A stretch of DNA of 64,000 bases from Planobispora longispora (GCF_016863135.1 NZ_BOOH01000012.1:141288-205287); one strand, 5' to 3'; shown: positions 43,310-53,654, counted from the stretch's first letter. Notes: generated by a model not told the origin, from the sequence alone. Numbers and translations: made by a program.

Positions 43310-44100
43310 CACCGCGCTCCCTCCGTGCGGGCCAGGTGCCAGTGGAACAGCCGCCGCTCGGCCAGGGTGAACAGGCTGTTGGAGATCACTCCGATGGCCC
43401 CCGCCCAGATGGTCGCGGCCACGGTGTACTCCAGCGCGTCGGGGCTGCTGCCGGCCTCCAGGATGAACGTGCCGATGCCGCTGGACCCTCCCGCGAGCAG
43501 CTCGGCGCTGATCGCCAGGATCAGCGCGATCGCGGCGGCCAGCCGTACCCCGGTGGCGATGAACGGGGCCGTGCTGGGCAGGGACACCCGCCACAGCACC
43601 GCCATCGGCCCGAAGCCGAAGCTGCGCAGGGTCTCCTTGGCCAGCGGGTCGACGTCTTTGAGGCCGTACATGGTGTTGATCAGAACCGGCCACCAGGCGG
43701 CGTAGACGATCACCGCGACCTTCATGTCGAACCGGTCGGAGAACAGCAGGAGAGCCAGGGGGATCAGCGCCACGGACGGGATCGGGCGCAGGAACTCCAG
43801 CACGGGCCGGAGTGACGTCTCCACCCACGGCAGGGTGCCGAGCAGGAAGCCGACGGGAACGGCGATCAGGACGGTGAGCAGGAGGCCGACCGCCCAGGCG
43901 CCCAGGGTGGAGGCGACGTCGGCGAGGAAGTCGACGTCCGCCGCCAGCCCGACCGCGCGGCCGACCACGGAGGAGGCCAGGGGGAACACGATCGGGTCGA
44001 TGAGCCCGGTCCGCCCGGCGAGCTCCGCGAGACAGAACAGCCCTGCGACGCCGATGGCGCCGCAGAGCAGTCTGTTGTCGAACAGGGAACGTCCTGTCAT
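43309..44100 (-). CDS. ABC permease (first), nitrate/sulfonate type
   Basis: The 263-residue permease has GTLPWVETSLRPVLEFLRPI and IPSVALIPLALLLFSDRFDM, then the coupling loop KETLRSFGFGPMAVLWRVSL and the C-terminal NSLFTLAERRLFHWHLA. It likely forms a heterodimer with the next permease. Its ATG overlaps the receptor gene stop (TGATG), so receptor and permeases are translated in sequence. Confidence 0.92.
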   Translation of the reverse strand: MTGRSLFDNRLLCGAIGVAGLFCLAELAGRTGLIDPIVFPLASSVVGRAVGLAADVDFLADVASTLGAWAVGLLLTVLIAVPVGFLLGTLPWVETSLRPVLEFLRPIPSVALIPLALLLFSDRFDMKVAVIVYAAWWPVLINTMYGLKDVDPLAKETLRSFGFGPMAVLWRVSLPSTAPFIATGVRLAAAIALILAISAELLAGGSSGIGTFILEAGSSPDALEYTVAATIWAGAIGVISNSLFTLAERRLFHWHLARTEGAR

Positions 44101-45086
44101 CAGCCGTTGGAGTCCGGGAGGATGGTCTTGGCCGGGATCGCGCTCTTGAGGTAGCCCTGCTCCACCATCAGGTCCGAGACGCGCTGCAGGCGGGTCTCAT
44201 CGAGGCTGGTGGGGAAGGAGCCGAGCGTGATGACCGCGGCGGTGGCGGCGTCGATCTTGGTGTAGGTCGGCAGGATCTCCTCCACGGCCTTGCGGTCCGA
44301 GGCGGAGATCTGCTGGGCCTTGGCGAGACCGCGCTGGAAGGCGGCGACGGTCTTGGGGTGCTTGGCCAGGAACTCCTCGGTGACGACCACGCCCGCGATG
44401 GGGAAGTCCGCGGTGGGGCCGGTCATGGTGTCGGCGAGCTTCTGGGCGCCGATGTTCTTCTGCACGGCGGTCAGGTGCGGCTCGGTCATCCAGGCCGCGT
44501 CGACGACGCCCTGCTGGAGCTTGCCCGCCATGTCGGGGAAGGGGAACTCCAGGAAGGTGACGTCCTGCTCGGTGAGGCCGTGGGCCTTGAGAACCGAGGT
44601 GACGGACAGCGTGCCGATGTTCCGCTTGCTGTTGACCGCGATCTTCTTGCCCTTGAGGTCGGCCGGGGTCTTGATGGGGGAGTCCTTCGGCACCATGATG
44701 TTGAAGGAGTTGGGCGTCGCCTGGTACAGGTCGGCGACGATCTTCAGCTTGTTGCCGGCCGAGACGGCGAGGAAGGTCGAGACGTAGTTGGTCTGCGTCG
44801 CGTCCAGCGAACCGCCCATGAGACTCTGCTGGGCCTGCGCGCCGCCCTGGACGGTCTCGATGTTCACGGTGAGGCCCTCTTCCTTGAAGAAGCCCCTCTT
44901 GTTGGCGATGTAGAGGGCGGCCGAGTCCGGGATCGGCAGCGCGCCGATGGTGATCTCGGCCTTCTCCAGCCCGCCTCCTCCGCTTGCCTGGGCCGTGTCG
45001 GCGGGCTCCGAGCCGCCGCAGGCGCTGAGCGCCAGTACGGCGGCGACTCCTATGACGATGGCCCGGCTCGCGAGTCTGAACCTCAT
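44100..45086 (-). CDS. ABC substrate-binding lipoprotein, NMT1/SsuA-like
   Basis: The 328-residue lipoprotein begins FRLASRAIVIGVAAVLALSA with lipobox LSACGG. The periplasmic-binding domain has EITIGALPIPDSAALYIANK, EEGLTVNIETVQGGAQAQQSL, DLKGKKIAVNSKRNIGTLSV and ITLGSFP near the end, the NMT1/SsuA pattern. The ribosome site AAGGAG stands seven bases upstream. It is the first gene of the operon receptor-permease-permease-ATPase-(O-methyltransferase). An aromatic or sulfonate ligand would fit the methyltransferase next to it, but this is inference. Confidence 0.92.
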   Translation of the reverse strand: MRFRLASRAIVIGVAAVLALSACGGSEPADTAQASGGGGLEKAEITIGALPIPDSAALYIANKRGFFKEEGLTVNIETVQGGAQAQQSLMGGSLDATQTNYVSTFLAVSAGNKLKIVADLYQATPNSFNIMVPKDSPIKTPADLKGKKIAVNSKRNIGTLSVTSVLKAHGLTEQDVTFLEFPFPDMAGKLQQGVVDAAWMTEPHLTAVQKNIGAQKLADTMTGPTADFPIAGVVVTEEFLAKHPKTVAAFQRGLAKAQQISASDRKAVEEILPTYTKIDAATAAVITLGSFPTSLDETRLQRVSDLMVEQGYLKSAIPAKTILPDSNG

Positions 45087-45550
45087 CAGCTCTCCTTAGC
45101 TGCATTGATCACCTCGGCGGGACTCGGCGAAGCGCGAGGCGGCGTGAGAGAGGGTCCCGGGAGGCAGATGATCAAGGGGGTGTCGATCGTGGATCAGAGT
45201 AGCGGAGAGAATTGCTCGAATAACAAATATCGCCTATCAGGATAAAACGGTCATAATAGGATTTATGCCGTTTTACGGACGGTCGTTGGTTTTGTCGCCT
45301 TTGGGGGCGATCCGGAGGGATGTCCGTTCACCGCGGGAGAGGTTCGCCGACGCGCCGGAGGGCTCTGTCCGGTTGGGGGAGCGGTGTGACGGTTGTGGAT
45401 AATCCGTAACTTATGCACCGTTGGCCGAACTCTTCCGGTTGTGCTCCAATAACCTCTACCCCATGGATGCATCGGCGTCCCATGCTTATCAATTGATGTG
45501 ACGCGATCCCCCTCTAAGGAGTGGGTCCGAGGAGAGGCAGCGGAAGCCCA
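45087..45550. other. Divergent promoter region between ABC operon and conservon 4
   Basis: The region between the two divergent start codons is AT-rich by local standards, especially 45200-45290 and 45390-45500. It contains the hairpin at 45243-45275 (listed separately). No gene is supported. Upstream of cvnA4 the stretch CTAAGGAGTGGGTCC includes a ribosome-site-like GGAG that stands too close to an in-frame GTG at 45521. Confidence 0.6.
45243..45275. promoter_or_regulatory. AT-rich hairpin/operator in divergent promoter
   Basis: TAAAACGG pairs with CCGTTTTA and, after one unpaired T, CATAA pairs with TTATG around a six-base TAGGAT loop, giving 13 base pairs. It lies between divergent genes, so it is more likely an operator or leader structure than a terminator. 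Confidence 0.65.
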
Positions 45551-48500
45551 GTGAGGACAGCGTCAATCCCCAGCAAACTCGGCCCTGAGCCAGCCGACGC
45601 CCCAACCGCCGCCGTCCAGGGCCGAGACCTCGGGCGGCGGGACGTGCGGAAGGGCGGAGGAGTCGCCCTCCGAAACTGGCGGGTCCGGTCGCGGCTGATC
45701 GTTCTCATCGCCATCCCCACCGTCGCGATGATCGTCCTGGGCGGCCTTCGAGTGATCACCTCGATGAGCAGCGCGGCCGAGTACGAGCGCGTGCGCACCA
45801 GCGCCGAGCTCGCCGCCGAACTCAGCGAGCTGGCGCACGAGCTGGAGGAGGAACGCGACCTCTCGGCGCGCTTCGTGGCGCAGGGACGCCCGGCCGGCGG
45901 GGAAGGCGAGCTCAAGGAGCAGTACGAAGCCGTCGACAGGATCGCCGTGGACGTCGTCGACCGCATCGATCTCCTCCTCGGCGGCGACACGGACGACGCC
46001 AGGGGGCAGGGCGACATCGAACTCGCCCACGTGCGCAACCGCGTCGACGAGCTCGGGAGCATGCGCAAGACGGCGGTGGATACCCAGATCCCCGCCCAGC
46101 CCACGATCGCCATGTACTCCCGGACGATCACCGACCTGCTGGCCCTGCACGACGACATCGTCCAGGGCGTCACCGACCAGACCCTCGCCGGCGGCGTGCA
46201 CGCGTTCGCCACGCTGGCCAGGGCCAAGGCGCAGGCCTCCGAGGAGCGGGCCATCCTCGCCGTCGCGCTCGCCGAGCGGAGGTTCGGCTCCGAGAGCCTG
46301 GACGCCTTCATCTCCGCCCGGGCGAGGCGCGACAGTGAACTCGCGACCTTCCGGGCCGAGGCGACGGTCGCCCAGAAGCAGCTGTTCGACGACACCGTGA
46401 GCAGCCATAAGAAGGACCGCGCGGAATCCATGCGGCAGCGCGCGCTGGTCCTGGCCGGTACGGGAGCCCCGCTCGTCCGGGTCGACACGTCGTCCAGGGC
46501 CGGGGCCGGAGACCAGGCCGTCTGGTTCGACGTGGCCTCCGACGTCGTCACGCGCATGCGCGAGGTCGAGAAGAAGATCGCCGAAGCGGTCATCGCGCAG
46601 AGCCGTACCCTCCAGGAGGCCGAGCAGCGCGGCGCCCTGATCGCGGGAAGCCTGACGGTCTTCCTCCTCCTGCTGGTCCTGGCCGTCACCGCGATCATGG
46701 CCCGCTCGCTGGTCAAGCCGCTGCGCAGGCTGCGGACCGAGGCGCTGTCCATCGCCGGGCGGCGCCTCCCCGACACCGTGCAGAAACTCCGGGAGACCGG
46801 CGACATGTCCGCGGCCGAGGTCGTGCCGATCGGAGTGGTCTCGCACGACGAGATCGGCGAGGTGGCCCGGGCCTTCGACGAGGTCCACCGCGAGGCCGTA
46901 CGGCTGGCGGGCGAGGAGTCGTCGCTGCGGAGCAACGTCAACGCGATGTTCGTCAACCTCTCCCGCCGCAGCCAGACCCTGGTCGAACGCCAGCTGGCGC
47001 TCATCGAGAGCCTGGAGCAGGGCGAGCAGGACGAGGGCCGGCTCGGCAGCCTGTTCCGCCTGGACCACCTGGCCACCCGCATGCGCCGCAACAGCGAGAA
47101 CCTCCTGGTCCTCGCCGGTCAGGAGCCCGCGCGCCGGTGGAGCCAGCCCATCCCCCTGATCGACGTGGTCCGCGCCTCGCTGTCGGAGGTGGAGAGCTAC
47201 GAGCGGGTGGAACTGCGGATCTCCGGCGGCGTCGCCGTGGCGGGCACCTGCGTCAACGACGTGGTGCACCTGATCGCCGAGCTGGTGGAGAACGCCATCT
47301 CCTTCTCTCCCCGCGAGACGAAGGTCATCGTGTCGAGCAACCGCATCGACGGCGGCGGCGTGATGATCTCCGTCACCGACCTCGGGATCGGCATGACGTC
47401 CGAGGAGCTCACGCACGCCAACCACCGCCTGGCCCACCCGCCGGTGGTGGACGTCTCGGTCTCCCGCCGGATGGGCCTGTTCGTGGTCGGCCGCCTGGCC
47501 CTGCGGCACGGCATCCGCGTGCAGCTCAGGCAGCAGGACACCGGCGGCCTGACCGCCATGGTGCTGCTGCCGGAGGAACTGCTCACGGTCACCGGCGCCG
47601 GAGCGGCGCCGGCCATGCCCGCCGCGGTGCAGGGCGGGAGCTGGGGAGGCCCGGCGCCCTCGATGCCCTCGATGCCCCCGGCCCCTCCGAGCAGCGGGGA
47701 CTGGGCGTCGGCGCCTTCGTTCTCGCAGGGGAGCGTGGACTGGGGGACGGTGGCCCCGCCGCCGGTGCTGGCCAGCCCCGTCGCGCTGGACTCGGGACGG
47801 CCCGCGTTCTCCTCGTTCGAGGCGGCGCGGCAGGACTTCAACTCCTTCGACGCGGGGCAGACCGACTCCTTCCGCTCCACGTCCCTGTTCTCCGGCAACA
47901 GCGGGAACATCGGTCAGTCCCCGGTCGACACCCCGTGGCCCGCCCAGATGCCGCCCCCGGGCACCGGGCCGACCTGGCCGAACGCCTTCCCGCAGGACTC
48001 CGGATCGTGGGGGGAGCCCCCCTCCGATCCGGTGAACCGGCGCAGGTTCGGGCCGGAAGTCGACGCCACCGGGCCCCTGCCCGTGGTGCGGGACTCCCAC
48101 CCCCTGGAGGAGGAGCGGGAGGAGTTCCTGCCGATCTTCGCGGCGGTGGAGTCCGACTGGTTCAAGAAGGCCGAGCCCCTCACCCCCGCCCCGGCGATCC
48201 GGGACGAGGACGTGCAGGAGACCGCCACGGTCCAGGCCCCGGCGGCGCCGAGGAACGCCTGGTCCTCGCCCGCGGACGCCGGCTGGCAGGCGGCCCGGGC
48301 GGTCCAGGATCCCTCGATGGGCGGGGTCACCGGCGCCGGACTGCCCAAGCGGGTGCCCAAGGCGAACCTGGTGCCCGGCTCGGCCGCGCCCGGCGCGGCC
48401 CCGAGCGCCCCGGTCGCCCCGCGGCCGTCCGTCTCGCCGGATGCGGTGCGCAACCGCCTGGCGAGCTTCCAGCGGGGGGTCCGGCAGGGGCGGGCCGTCG

Positions 48501-48577
48501 CCAGAGGCGAATCCGACGAAGGACAGGCGTATCCCGCCCCTCGCGGGAGCGTTGAAGGAAATGAGGAGAACCGGTGA
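45551..48577 (+). CDS. cvnA: Conservon sensor kinase CvnA with NIT-type domain (locus 4)
   Basis: The 1008-residue CvnA has a longer cytoplasmic N-terminus, TM1 at about 50-72, a NIT-type ectodomain with HELEEERDLSARFVAQGRP near 96, TM2 at about 362-383, a HAMP-like linker, LDHLATRMRRNSENLLVLAG near 507, and HATPase motifs ELVENAISFS (577) and RRMGLFVVGRLALRHG (640). The tail is rich in Ser/Pro/Phe, then LPIFAAVESDWFKK, GLPKRVPKANLVPG and RNRLASFQRGVRQGRA. GTG at 45551 is preferred over GTG at 45521, which has its GGAG only two bases before it. cvnB follows after 34 bases. Confidence 0.91.
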   Translation: MRTASIPSKLGPEPADAPTAAVQGRDLGRRDVRKGGGVALRNWRVRSRLIVLIAIPTVAMIVLGGLRVITSMSSAAEYERVRTSAELAAELSELAHELEEERDLSARFVAQGRPAGGEGELKEQYEAVDRIAVDVVDRIDLLLGGDTDDARGQGDIELAHVRNRVDELGSMRKTAVDTQIPAQPTIAMYSRTITDLLALHDDIVQGVTDQTLAGGVHAFATLARAKAQASEERAILAVALAERRFGSESLDAFISARARRDSELATFRAEATVAQKQLFDDTVSSHKKDRAESMRQRALVLAGTGAPLVRVDTSSRAGAGDQAVWFDVASDVVTRMREVEKKIAEAVIAQSRTLQEAEQRGALIAGSLTVFLLLLVLAVTAIMARSLVKPLRRLRTEALSIAGRRLPDTVQKLRETGDMSAAEVVPIGVVSHDEIGEVARAFDEVHREAVRLAGEESSLRSNVNAMFVNLSRRSQTLVERQLALIESLEQGEQDEGRLGSLFRLDHLATRMRRNSENLLVLAGQEPARRWSQPIPLIDVVRASLSEVESYERVELRISGGVAVAGTCVNDVVHLIAELVENAISFSPRETKVIVSSNRIDGGGVMISVTDLGIGMTSEELTHANHRLAHPPVVDVSVSRRMGLFVVGRLALRHGIRVQLRQQDTGGLTAMVLLPEELLTVTGAGAAPAMPAAVQGGSWGGPAPSMPSMPPAPPSSGDWASAPSFSQGSVDWGTVAPPPVLASPVALDSGRPAFSSFEAARQDFNSFDAGQTDSFRSTSLFSGNSGNIGQSPVDTPWPAQMPPPGTGPTWPNAFPQDSGSWGEPPSDPVNRRRFGPEVDATGPLPVVRDSHPLEEEREEFLPIFAAVESDWFKKAEPLTPAPAIRDEDVQETATVQAPAAPRNAWSSPADAGWQAARAVQDPSMGGVTGAGLPKRVPKANLVPGSAAPGAAPSAPVAPRPSVSPDAVRNRLASFQRGVRQGRAVARGESDEGQAYPAPRGSVEGNEENR

Positions 48578-48611
48578 GAGGACCCATCACCATGGCCGAG
48601 GAGGATGACAG

Positions 48612-49034
48612 GTGCGTGAATTGAGCCAGGCCGCTCGCGGAGTCAACTGGTTGATCACTGACTTCGTGAACAACGTTCCCGGTGTCGCGCACACGGTCGT
48701 CGTGTCGGCGGACGGTCTGCCGCTGGCGTTCTCGGACGGGTTCCCCCGGGACAGGGCGGATCAGCTGGCCGCGGTCGCGTCCGGCCTGCTCAGCCTGACC
48801 CAGGGCGCTTCCCGGGTCTTCGAGGGCGGCGGGGTGACCCAGACCGTGGTGGAGATGCAGCGCGGGCTGCTCCTCATCATGTCGATCAGCGACGGCTCCT
48901 GCCTCGCCGTACTGGCCGCTCCGGACTGCGACATGGGTCTGGTGGCCTATCAGATGACCCTGCTCGTCGAGCGGGCCGGCCAGGTGCTGACACCGGCCGT
49001 CCGCGCCGAGCTCCAGGCCTCCCACCCCCGGTGA
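48612..49034 (+). CDS. cvnB: Roadblock/LC7 protein CvnB (locus 4)
   Basis: The 140-residue protein matches the other CvnB proteins: LSQAARGVNWLITDFVN, GVAHTVVVSADGLPLAFSDG, ADQLAAVASGLLSLT and DMGLVAYQMTLLVERAGQVL. It does not overlap the sensor gene, unlike loci 1 and 3. The start GTG at 48612 follows a GAGGATGACAG stretch. It presumably partners CvnD of this locus. Confidence 0.93.
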   Translation: MRELSQAARGVNWLITDFVNNVPGVAHTVVVSADGLPLAFSDGFPRDRADQLAAVASGLLSLTQGASRVFEGGGVTQTVVEMQRGLLLIMSISDGSCLAVLAAPDCDMGLVAYQMTLLVERAGQVLTPAVRAELQASHPR

Positions 49035-49115
49035 GGCTCCGCGAAGGCGCCGGTCGCGGCCGGCCGGGCCGAGGCGCTCCGGCGCCGCGTCAGAAACTGT
49101 CCCTAGGAGGGTGCC

Positions 49116-49571
49116 GTGGCAGACCATGGCTGGGCCGGTGGGGGGGACCCGATGGGCGGGCCGCCCTACCGGTCGATGGACGACGCCCACCGGCAGGGCG
49201 GTCCTTCACACCACGTGCAACCGGCGCCGGCGGAGCAGAGCTCCCTGGTCCGGCCGTACGCCGTGACCGGGGGGCGGACCGCCCCCCGGACCCAGCTCGC
49301 CATGGAGGCCCTGGTCTCCTCGGCGACGTCGATCCATCACGATCTATCCACCCGCACTCCGGAGTATCAGGCGATCAGCGCCCTGTGCCGGCACGTGCGT
49401 TCGGTCGCTGAGATCTCGGCGATGCTCCGCATCCCCCTCGGCGTGACCAGGATCCTGGTCGCCGACATGGCGGCCGAGGGCCTGGTCCAGCTGCACCAAC
49501 CGCAGCTGAACGCGGGGAAGCCGGATCTCAACCTGCTGGAAAGGGTGCTCAGTGGACTTCGCAGGCTCTAG
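49116..49571 (+). CDS. cvnC: DUF742 protein CvnC (locus 4)
   Basis: The 151-residue protein has a longer, His/Gly/Pro-rich N-terminus, then VRPYAVTGGRTAPRTQLAME and the winged-helix half RSVAEISAMLRIPLGVTRIL, DMAAEGLVQLHQ. GTG at 49116 follows AGGAGGG. It ends ERVLSGLRRL and overlaps cvnD by 20 bases. The N-terminal extension resembles that of CvnC in locus 2. Confidence 0.92.
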   Translation: MADHGWAGGGDPMGGPPYRSMDDAHRQGGPSHHVQPAPAEQSSLVRPYAVTGGRTAPRTQLAMEALVSSATSIHHDLSTRTPEYQAISALCRHVRSVAEISAMLRIPLGVTRILVADMAAEGLVQLHQPQLNAGKPDLNLLERVLSGLRRL

Positions 49572-50145
49572 CCGCGGTGGCGGCCTCACCTCGACCAAGA
49601 TCGTCGTCGCGGGTGGCTTCGGCGTGGGCAAGACCACGTTCGTGGGCGCCGTGTCCGAGATCCTCCCGCTGACCACGGAGGCGGTGATGACCGACGCGAG
49701 CGCCGGCATCGACGACCTCGGTCTCACGCCGAACAAGACGACCACCACGGTCGCCATGGACTTCGGCCGGGTCTCCCTCGACCGCGACCTGATCCTGTAC
49801 CTGTTCGGCACGCCGGGTCAGCACCGCTTCTGGTTCATGTGGGACGACCTGGTGCGCGGCGCCATCGGCGCGGTCGTTCTGGTCGACACCCGGCGCCTGG
49901 CCGACAGCTTCCCGGCGATCGACTACTTCGAGGAGGCCAACCTCCCGTTCGTCGTCGCGCTCAACGGCTGGGACGGCACCTACCTGCACGGCGAGGAGGA
50001 GGTGCGGGAGGCGCTCACGCTCGCCCCCAACATTCCGATCTCGCGGACCGACGCGCGTTCGCGCGACGCGGTGAAGGCCACGCTCATCACCCTGGTCGAG
50101 CACGCGCTGACCATGCGGATGGCCGTGCCCGGCTGGGGCCGCTGA
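49552..50145 (+). CDS. cvnD: Conservon small GTPase CvnD (locus 4)
   Basis: The 197-residue GTPase begins MDFAGSSRGGG and has P-loop GGFGVGKTTFVGAVSE, TPNKTTTTVAMDFGRVSLD, LYLFGTPGQHRFWFMWDDLV and NGWD in place of NKxD. It is the last gene of the conservon next to ffh. Of the three CvnD proteins it is most like that of locus 1 in the switch regions (DDLGLTPNK). Confidence 0.94.
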   Translation: MDFAGSSRGGGLTSTKIVVAGGFGVGKTTFVGAVSEILPLTTEAVMTDASAGIDDLGLTPNKTTTTVAMDFGRVSLDRDLILYLFGTPGQHRFWFMWDDLVRGAIGAVVLVDTRRLADSFPAIDYFEEANLPFVVALNGWDGTYLHGEEEVREALTLAPNIPISRTDARSRDAVKATLITLVEHALTMRMAVPGWGR

Positions 50146-50195
50146 CCTCCGGGAAGGACCGCCCGGCCGCCGGCGGCGGCTGTCTCTCCGGCTCG

Positions 50196-50230
50196 CGGCG
50201 CCCCGCCGGGCGGCACCCGCCGGGGCGCCG
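50196..50230 (+). terminator. Stem-loop between conservon 4 and ffh
   Basis: CGGCGCCCCG and CGGGGCGCCG form a 10-bp stem enclosing a further CGGG/CCCG pairing, 50 bases after cvnD. No T-run follows. It is probably the end of the conservon transcript. Confidence 0.55.
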
Positions 50231-50299
50231 GACCCACCTCTCAGCGGATAGGCTGGGAGGTCGAGTCGCAGACCTGTAGCGCAGAGGCTGGCCAATCAC

Positions 50300-51840
<1,541 letters not shown>

Positions 51841-51844
<4 letters not shown>

Positions 51845-51948
51845 GTGACGACAAGTTCTACCGGCGCAGCCGGTGGATCTGGATGGTCATCATCATCGGG
51901 TTCATCGCCGTGGCCGCTCTGGAGCTGCTGGGGGTCCGGCCCAAGTAG
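51841..51948 (+). CDS. 35-residue single-span membrane peptide coupled to ffh
   Basis: A short frame begins with an ATG that overlaps the ffh TGA (ATGA) and ends at TAG 51946-51948. It encodes MSDDKFYRRSRWIW followed by a hydrophobic stretch MVIIIGFIAVAALELLGV and the end RPK. This is one transmembrane helix with a basic, Trp-flanked cytoplasmic side. The tight coupling to ffh, the sensible membrane topology and the absence of codon anomalies argue for a real gene. I recognise no family. It may be a small partner of membrane insertion, which is only inferred from position. Confidence 0.75.
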
Positions 51949-52313
51949 CCGGACCCGCCGGGCGGCCGTCTCCCCGCGGCCGCCCCTCCCGGAAGCCGTC
52001 CTCTGACGGCGGCTTCCTCCGGCTCATGCTCCGGGGCTTCCTCCGGGATCCGCTCCCGGCCGTCTCCGGCTTGCCGGGACGGACGGGAGACGGCGGACGA
52101 TTGCCGAGATTTTCCCCGCGACACCGGAGAAGATGGCGATTGGCCGACCGGGCACTCCGCCGCATCTGGCACAATGGCATGTTGGAACATCCCGACCAGG
52201 CGGGCGCCCTCTAACCCCCGCCGGTCGTGCCTGTCCCTCGAACGGTCCGCTCTTCGTGCCCCACTCGATGAGACGCCGCTCACCCACGCTCTAATGCAGG
52301 AGAGACCACACCC
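51949..52313. other. Intergenic region upstream of rpsP
   Basis: The 365 bases hold a stem-loop (GCCGTC-CTCT-GACGGC at 51995-52010, flanked by GGAA and TTCC) that may end the ffh transcript, and the leader of rpsP with ribosome site CAGGAGAG at 52297-52304. Frames here show no protein features. The rpsP promoter is probably between 52080 and 52250, but I cannot assign it securely. Confidence 0.55.
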
Positions 52314-52772
52314 GTGGCAGTCAAGATCAAGCTCAAGCGGCTCGGCATGATCCGCAACCCGCAGTACCGTGTCGTCATCGCCGACAGCCGCACCAAGCGT
52401 GACGGCCGGGCGATCGAGGAGATCGGCCTGTACCACCCCAAGGAGAACCCCTCGCGCATCGAGATCGACGCCGAGCGGGCGGCCTACTGGCTGGGTGTCG
52501 GCGCGCAGCCGACCGAGCCGGTGCTGAAGCTCCTCAAGATCACCGGTGACTGGCAGAAGTTCAAGGGCGAGGCCGCCCCGGCTCCGAAGCTCGTCGCCGA
52601 GCCCAAGCCGGACCGGCACGCCCTCTACGAGGCCGCGGCCAAGGAGACGCTGTCTCTCGAGACCGCCACCACGCCGAAGAAGTCGGCCAAGAAGGCTCCG
52701 AAGGCCGACGAGGCCGCCGAGACCCCGGCCGAGCCGGCCGCCGCCGAGGAGAAGCCGGAAGGCGAGGCCTGA
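52314..52772 (+). CDS. rpsP: 30S ribosomal protein bS16
   Basis: The 152-residue bS16 binds 16S rRNA in the small subunit. The core [41 protein letters not shown]-like [18 protein letters not shown] and LLKITGDW is complete by about residue 83. It then has an Ala/Glu/Lys-rich extension to 152 (ending [15 protein letters not shown]), typical of high-GC actinobacteria and absent in E. coli (82 residues). GTG start after CAGGAGAG. khpA follows after one base. Confidence 0.97.
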   Translation: MAVKIKLKRLGMIRNPQYRVVIADSRTKRDGRAIEEIGLYHPKENPSRIEIDAERAAYWLGVGAQPTEPVLKLLKITGDWQKFKGEAAPAPKLVAEPKPDRHALYEAAAKETLSLETATTPKKSAKKAPKADEAAETPAEPAAAEEKPEGEA

Positions 52773-52773
52773 G

Positions 52774-53016
52774 GTGCTTGAGGAGGCCCTCGAGCACCTG
52801 GTGAAGGGCATCGTCGAGCATCCCGACGAGATCCAGGTCCGGGCTCGCCGCATCCGCAGCGGGCGCGTGCTTGAGGTCCGGGTCCACCCTGAGGACCTGG
52901 GCAAGGTCATCGGCCGTGGCGGCCGTACGGCCAAGGCGCTCCGCACCGTCGTGAACGCCCTTGGCGACGGCAAGTACGTCCGAGTCGACCTGCTCGACCT
53001 GGACGAGGTCCGCTGA
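52774..53016 (+). CDS. khpA: KH-domain RNA-binding protein KhpA
   Basis: The 80-residue single-KH protein has GKVIGRGGRTAKALRTVVNA, the GxxG loop that grips RNA. It begins LEEALEHLVKGIVEHPDEIQ. KhpA homologues follow rpsP in many Gram-positive genomes and act with KhpB or in RNA regulation. It starts with GTG one base after the rpsP stop. A T-rich terminator lies 30 bases after it. Confidence 0.94.
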   Translation: MLEEALEHLVKGIVEHPDEIQVRARRIRSGRVLEVRVHPEDLGKVIGRGGRTAKALRTVVNALGDGKYVRVDLLDLDEVR

Positions 53017-53046
53017 CGTCGCGGCCGACACGAGATCCACCGAGCG

Positions 53047-53087
53047 GACGGGTCATCCACGTCGTGGGTGACCCGTCTGTTTTCTTT
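53047..53087 (+). terminator. Intrinsic terminator between khpA and rimM
   Basis: GACGGGTCA (53047-53055) pairs with TGACCCGTC (53069-53077), with an inner CCAC/GTGG, giving about 13 pairs. A TGTTTTCTTTCC tail follows. This splits rpsP-khpA from rimM-trmD at transcript level unless it is read through. Confidence 0.85.
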
Positions 53088-53137
53088 CCGCAGTTCCTTT
53101 CGCACATGACTTCGCATACGACATCAGGGAGACGGGC

Positions 53138-53653
53138 GTGCAGCTTGTCGTTGGCCGGATCGGCCGCCCGCACGGGCTCCGCGGCGAGGTGACCGTGGAA
53201 GTGCGCACCGACGACCCCGAGCGGCGTTTCGCCGCCGGGGAGACCATCGCCACCGACCCCGCCTCCGCCGGCCCGCTCGTCGTCGCCTCCCGGCGCTGGC
53301 ACTCGGGGACCCTCCTGGTCCGCTTCGAGGGCGTGGCCGACCGCGACGGCGCCGAGGGGCTCCGCGGCACCACCCTCGTCATCGACTCGGCGGACCTCCC
53401 CCCCTCCGACGACCCCGACGAGTTCCACGACCACCAGCTCATCGGCCTGACCGTGATCACCCCTGACGGGGAGCGGGCCGGGGAGGTGGCCGACGTGCTC
53501 CACCACGGGCAGGACCTGCTGGTGATCCGGCGCGGCGGCGCGGAGGTCTACGTGCCGTTCGTCAAGGCGCTGGTCCCGGAGATCGACCTGGAGAAGGGGA
53601 CGCTCCTGGTGGACGGCCCGGCCGGCCTGCTGGACCCGGATCAGGCCGTCTGA
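53138..53653 (+). CDS. rimM: Ribosome maturation factor RimM
   Basis: The 171-residue protein assists 16S 3' domain processing and binds uS19. N-terminal domain: [22 protein letters not shown]-barrel part: [38 protein letters not shown]. The length is normal. GTG start at 53138 preceded by GGGAGACG. It ends one base before the trmD ATG, so the two are co-translated. Confidence 0.96.
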   Translation: MQLVVGRIGRPHGLRGEVTVEVRTDDPERRFAAGETIATDPASAGPLVVASRRWHSGTLLVRFEGVADRDGAEGLRGTTLVIDSADLPPSDDPDEFHDHQLIGLTVITPDGERAGEVADVLHHGQDLLVIRRGGAEVYVPFVKALVPEIDLEKGTLLVDGPAGLLDPDQAV

Positions 53654-53654
53654 C

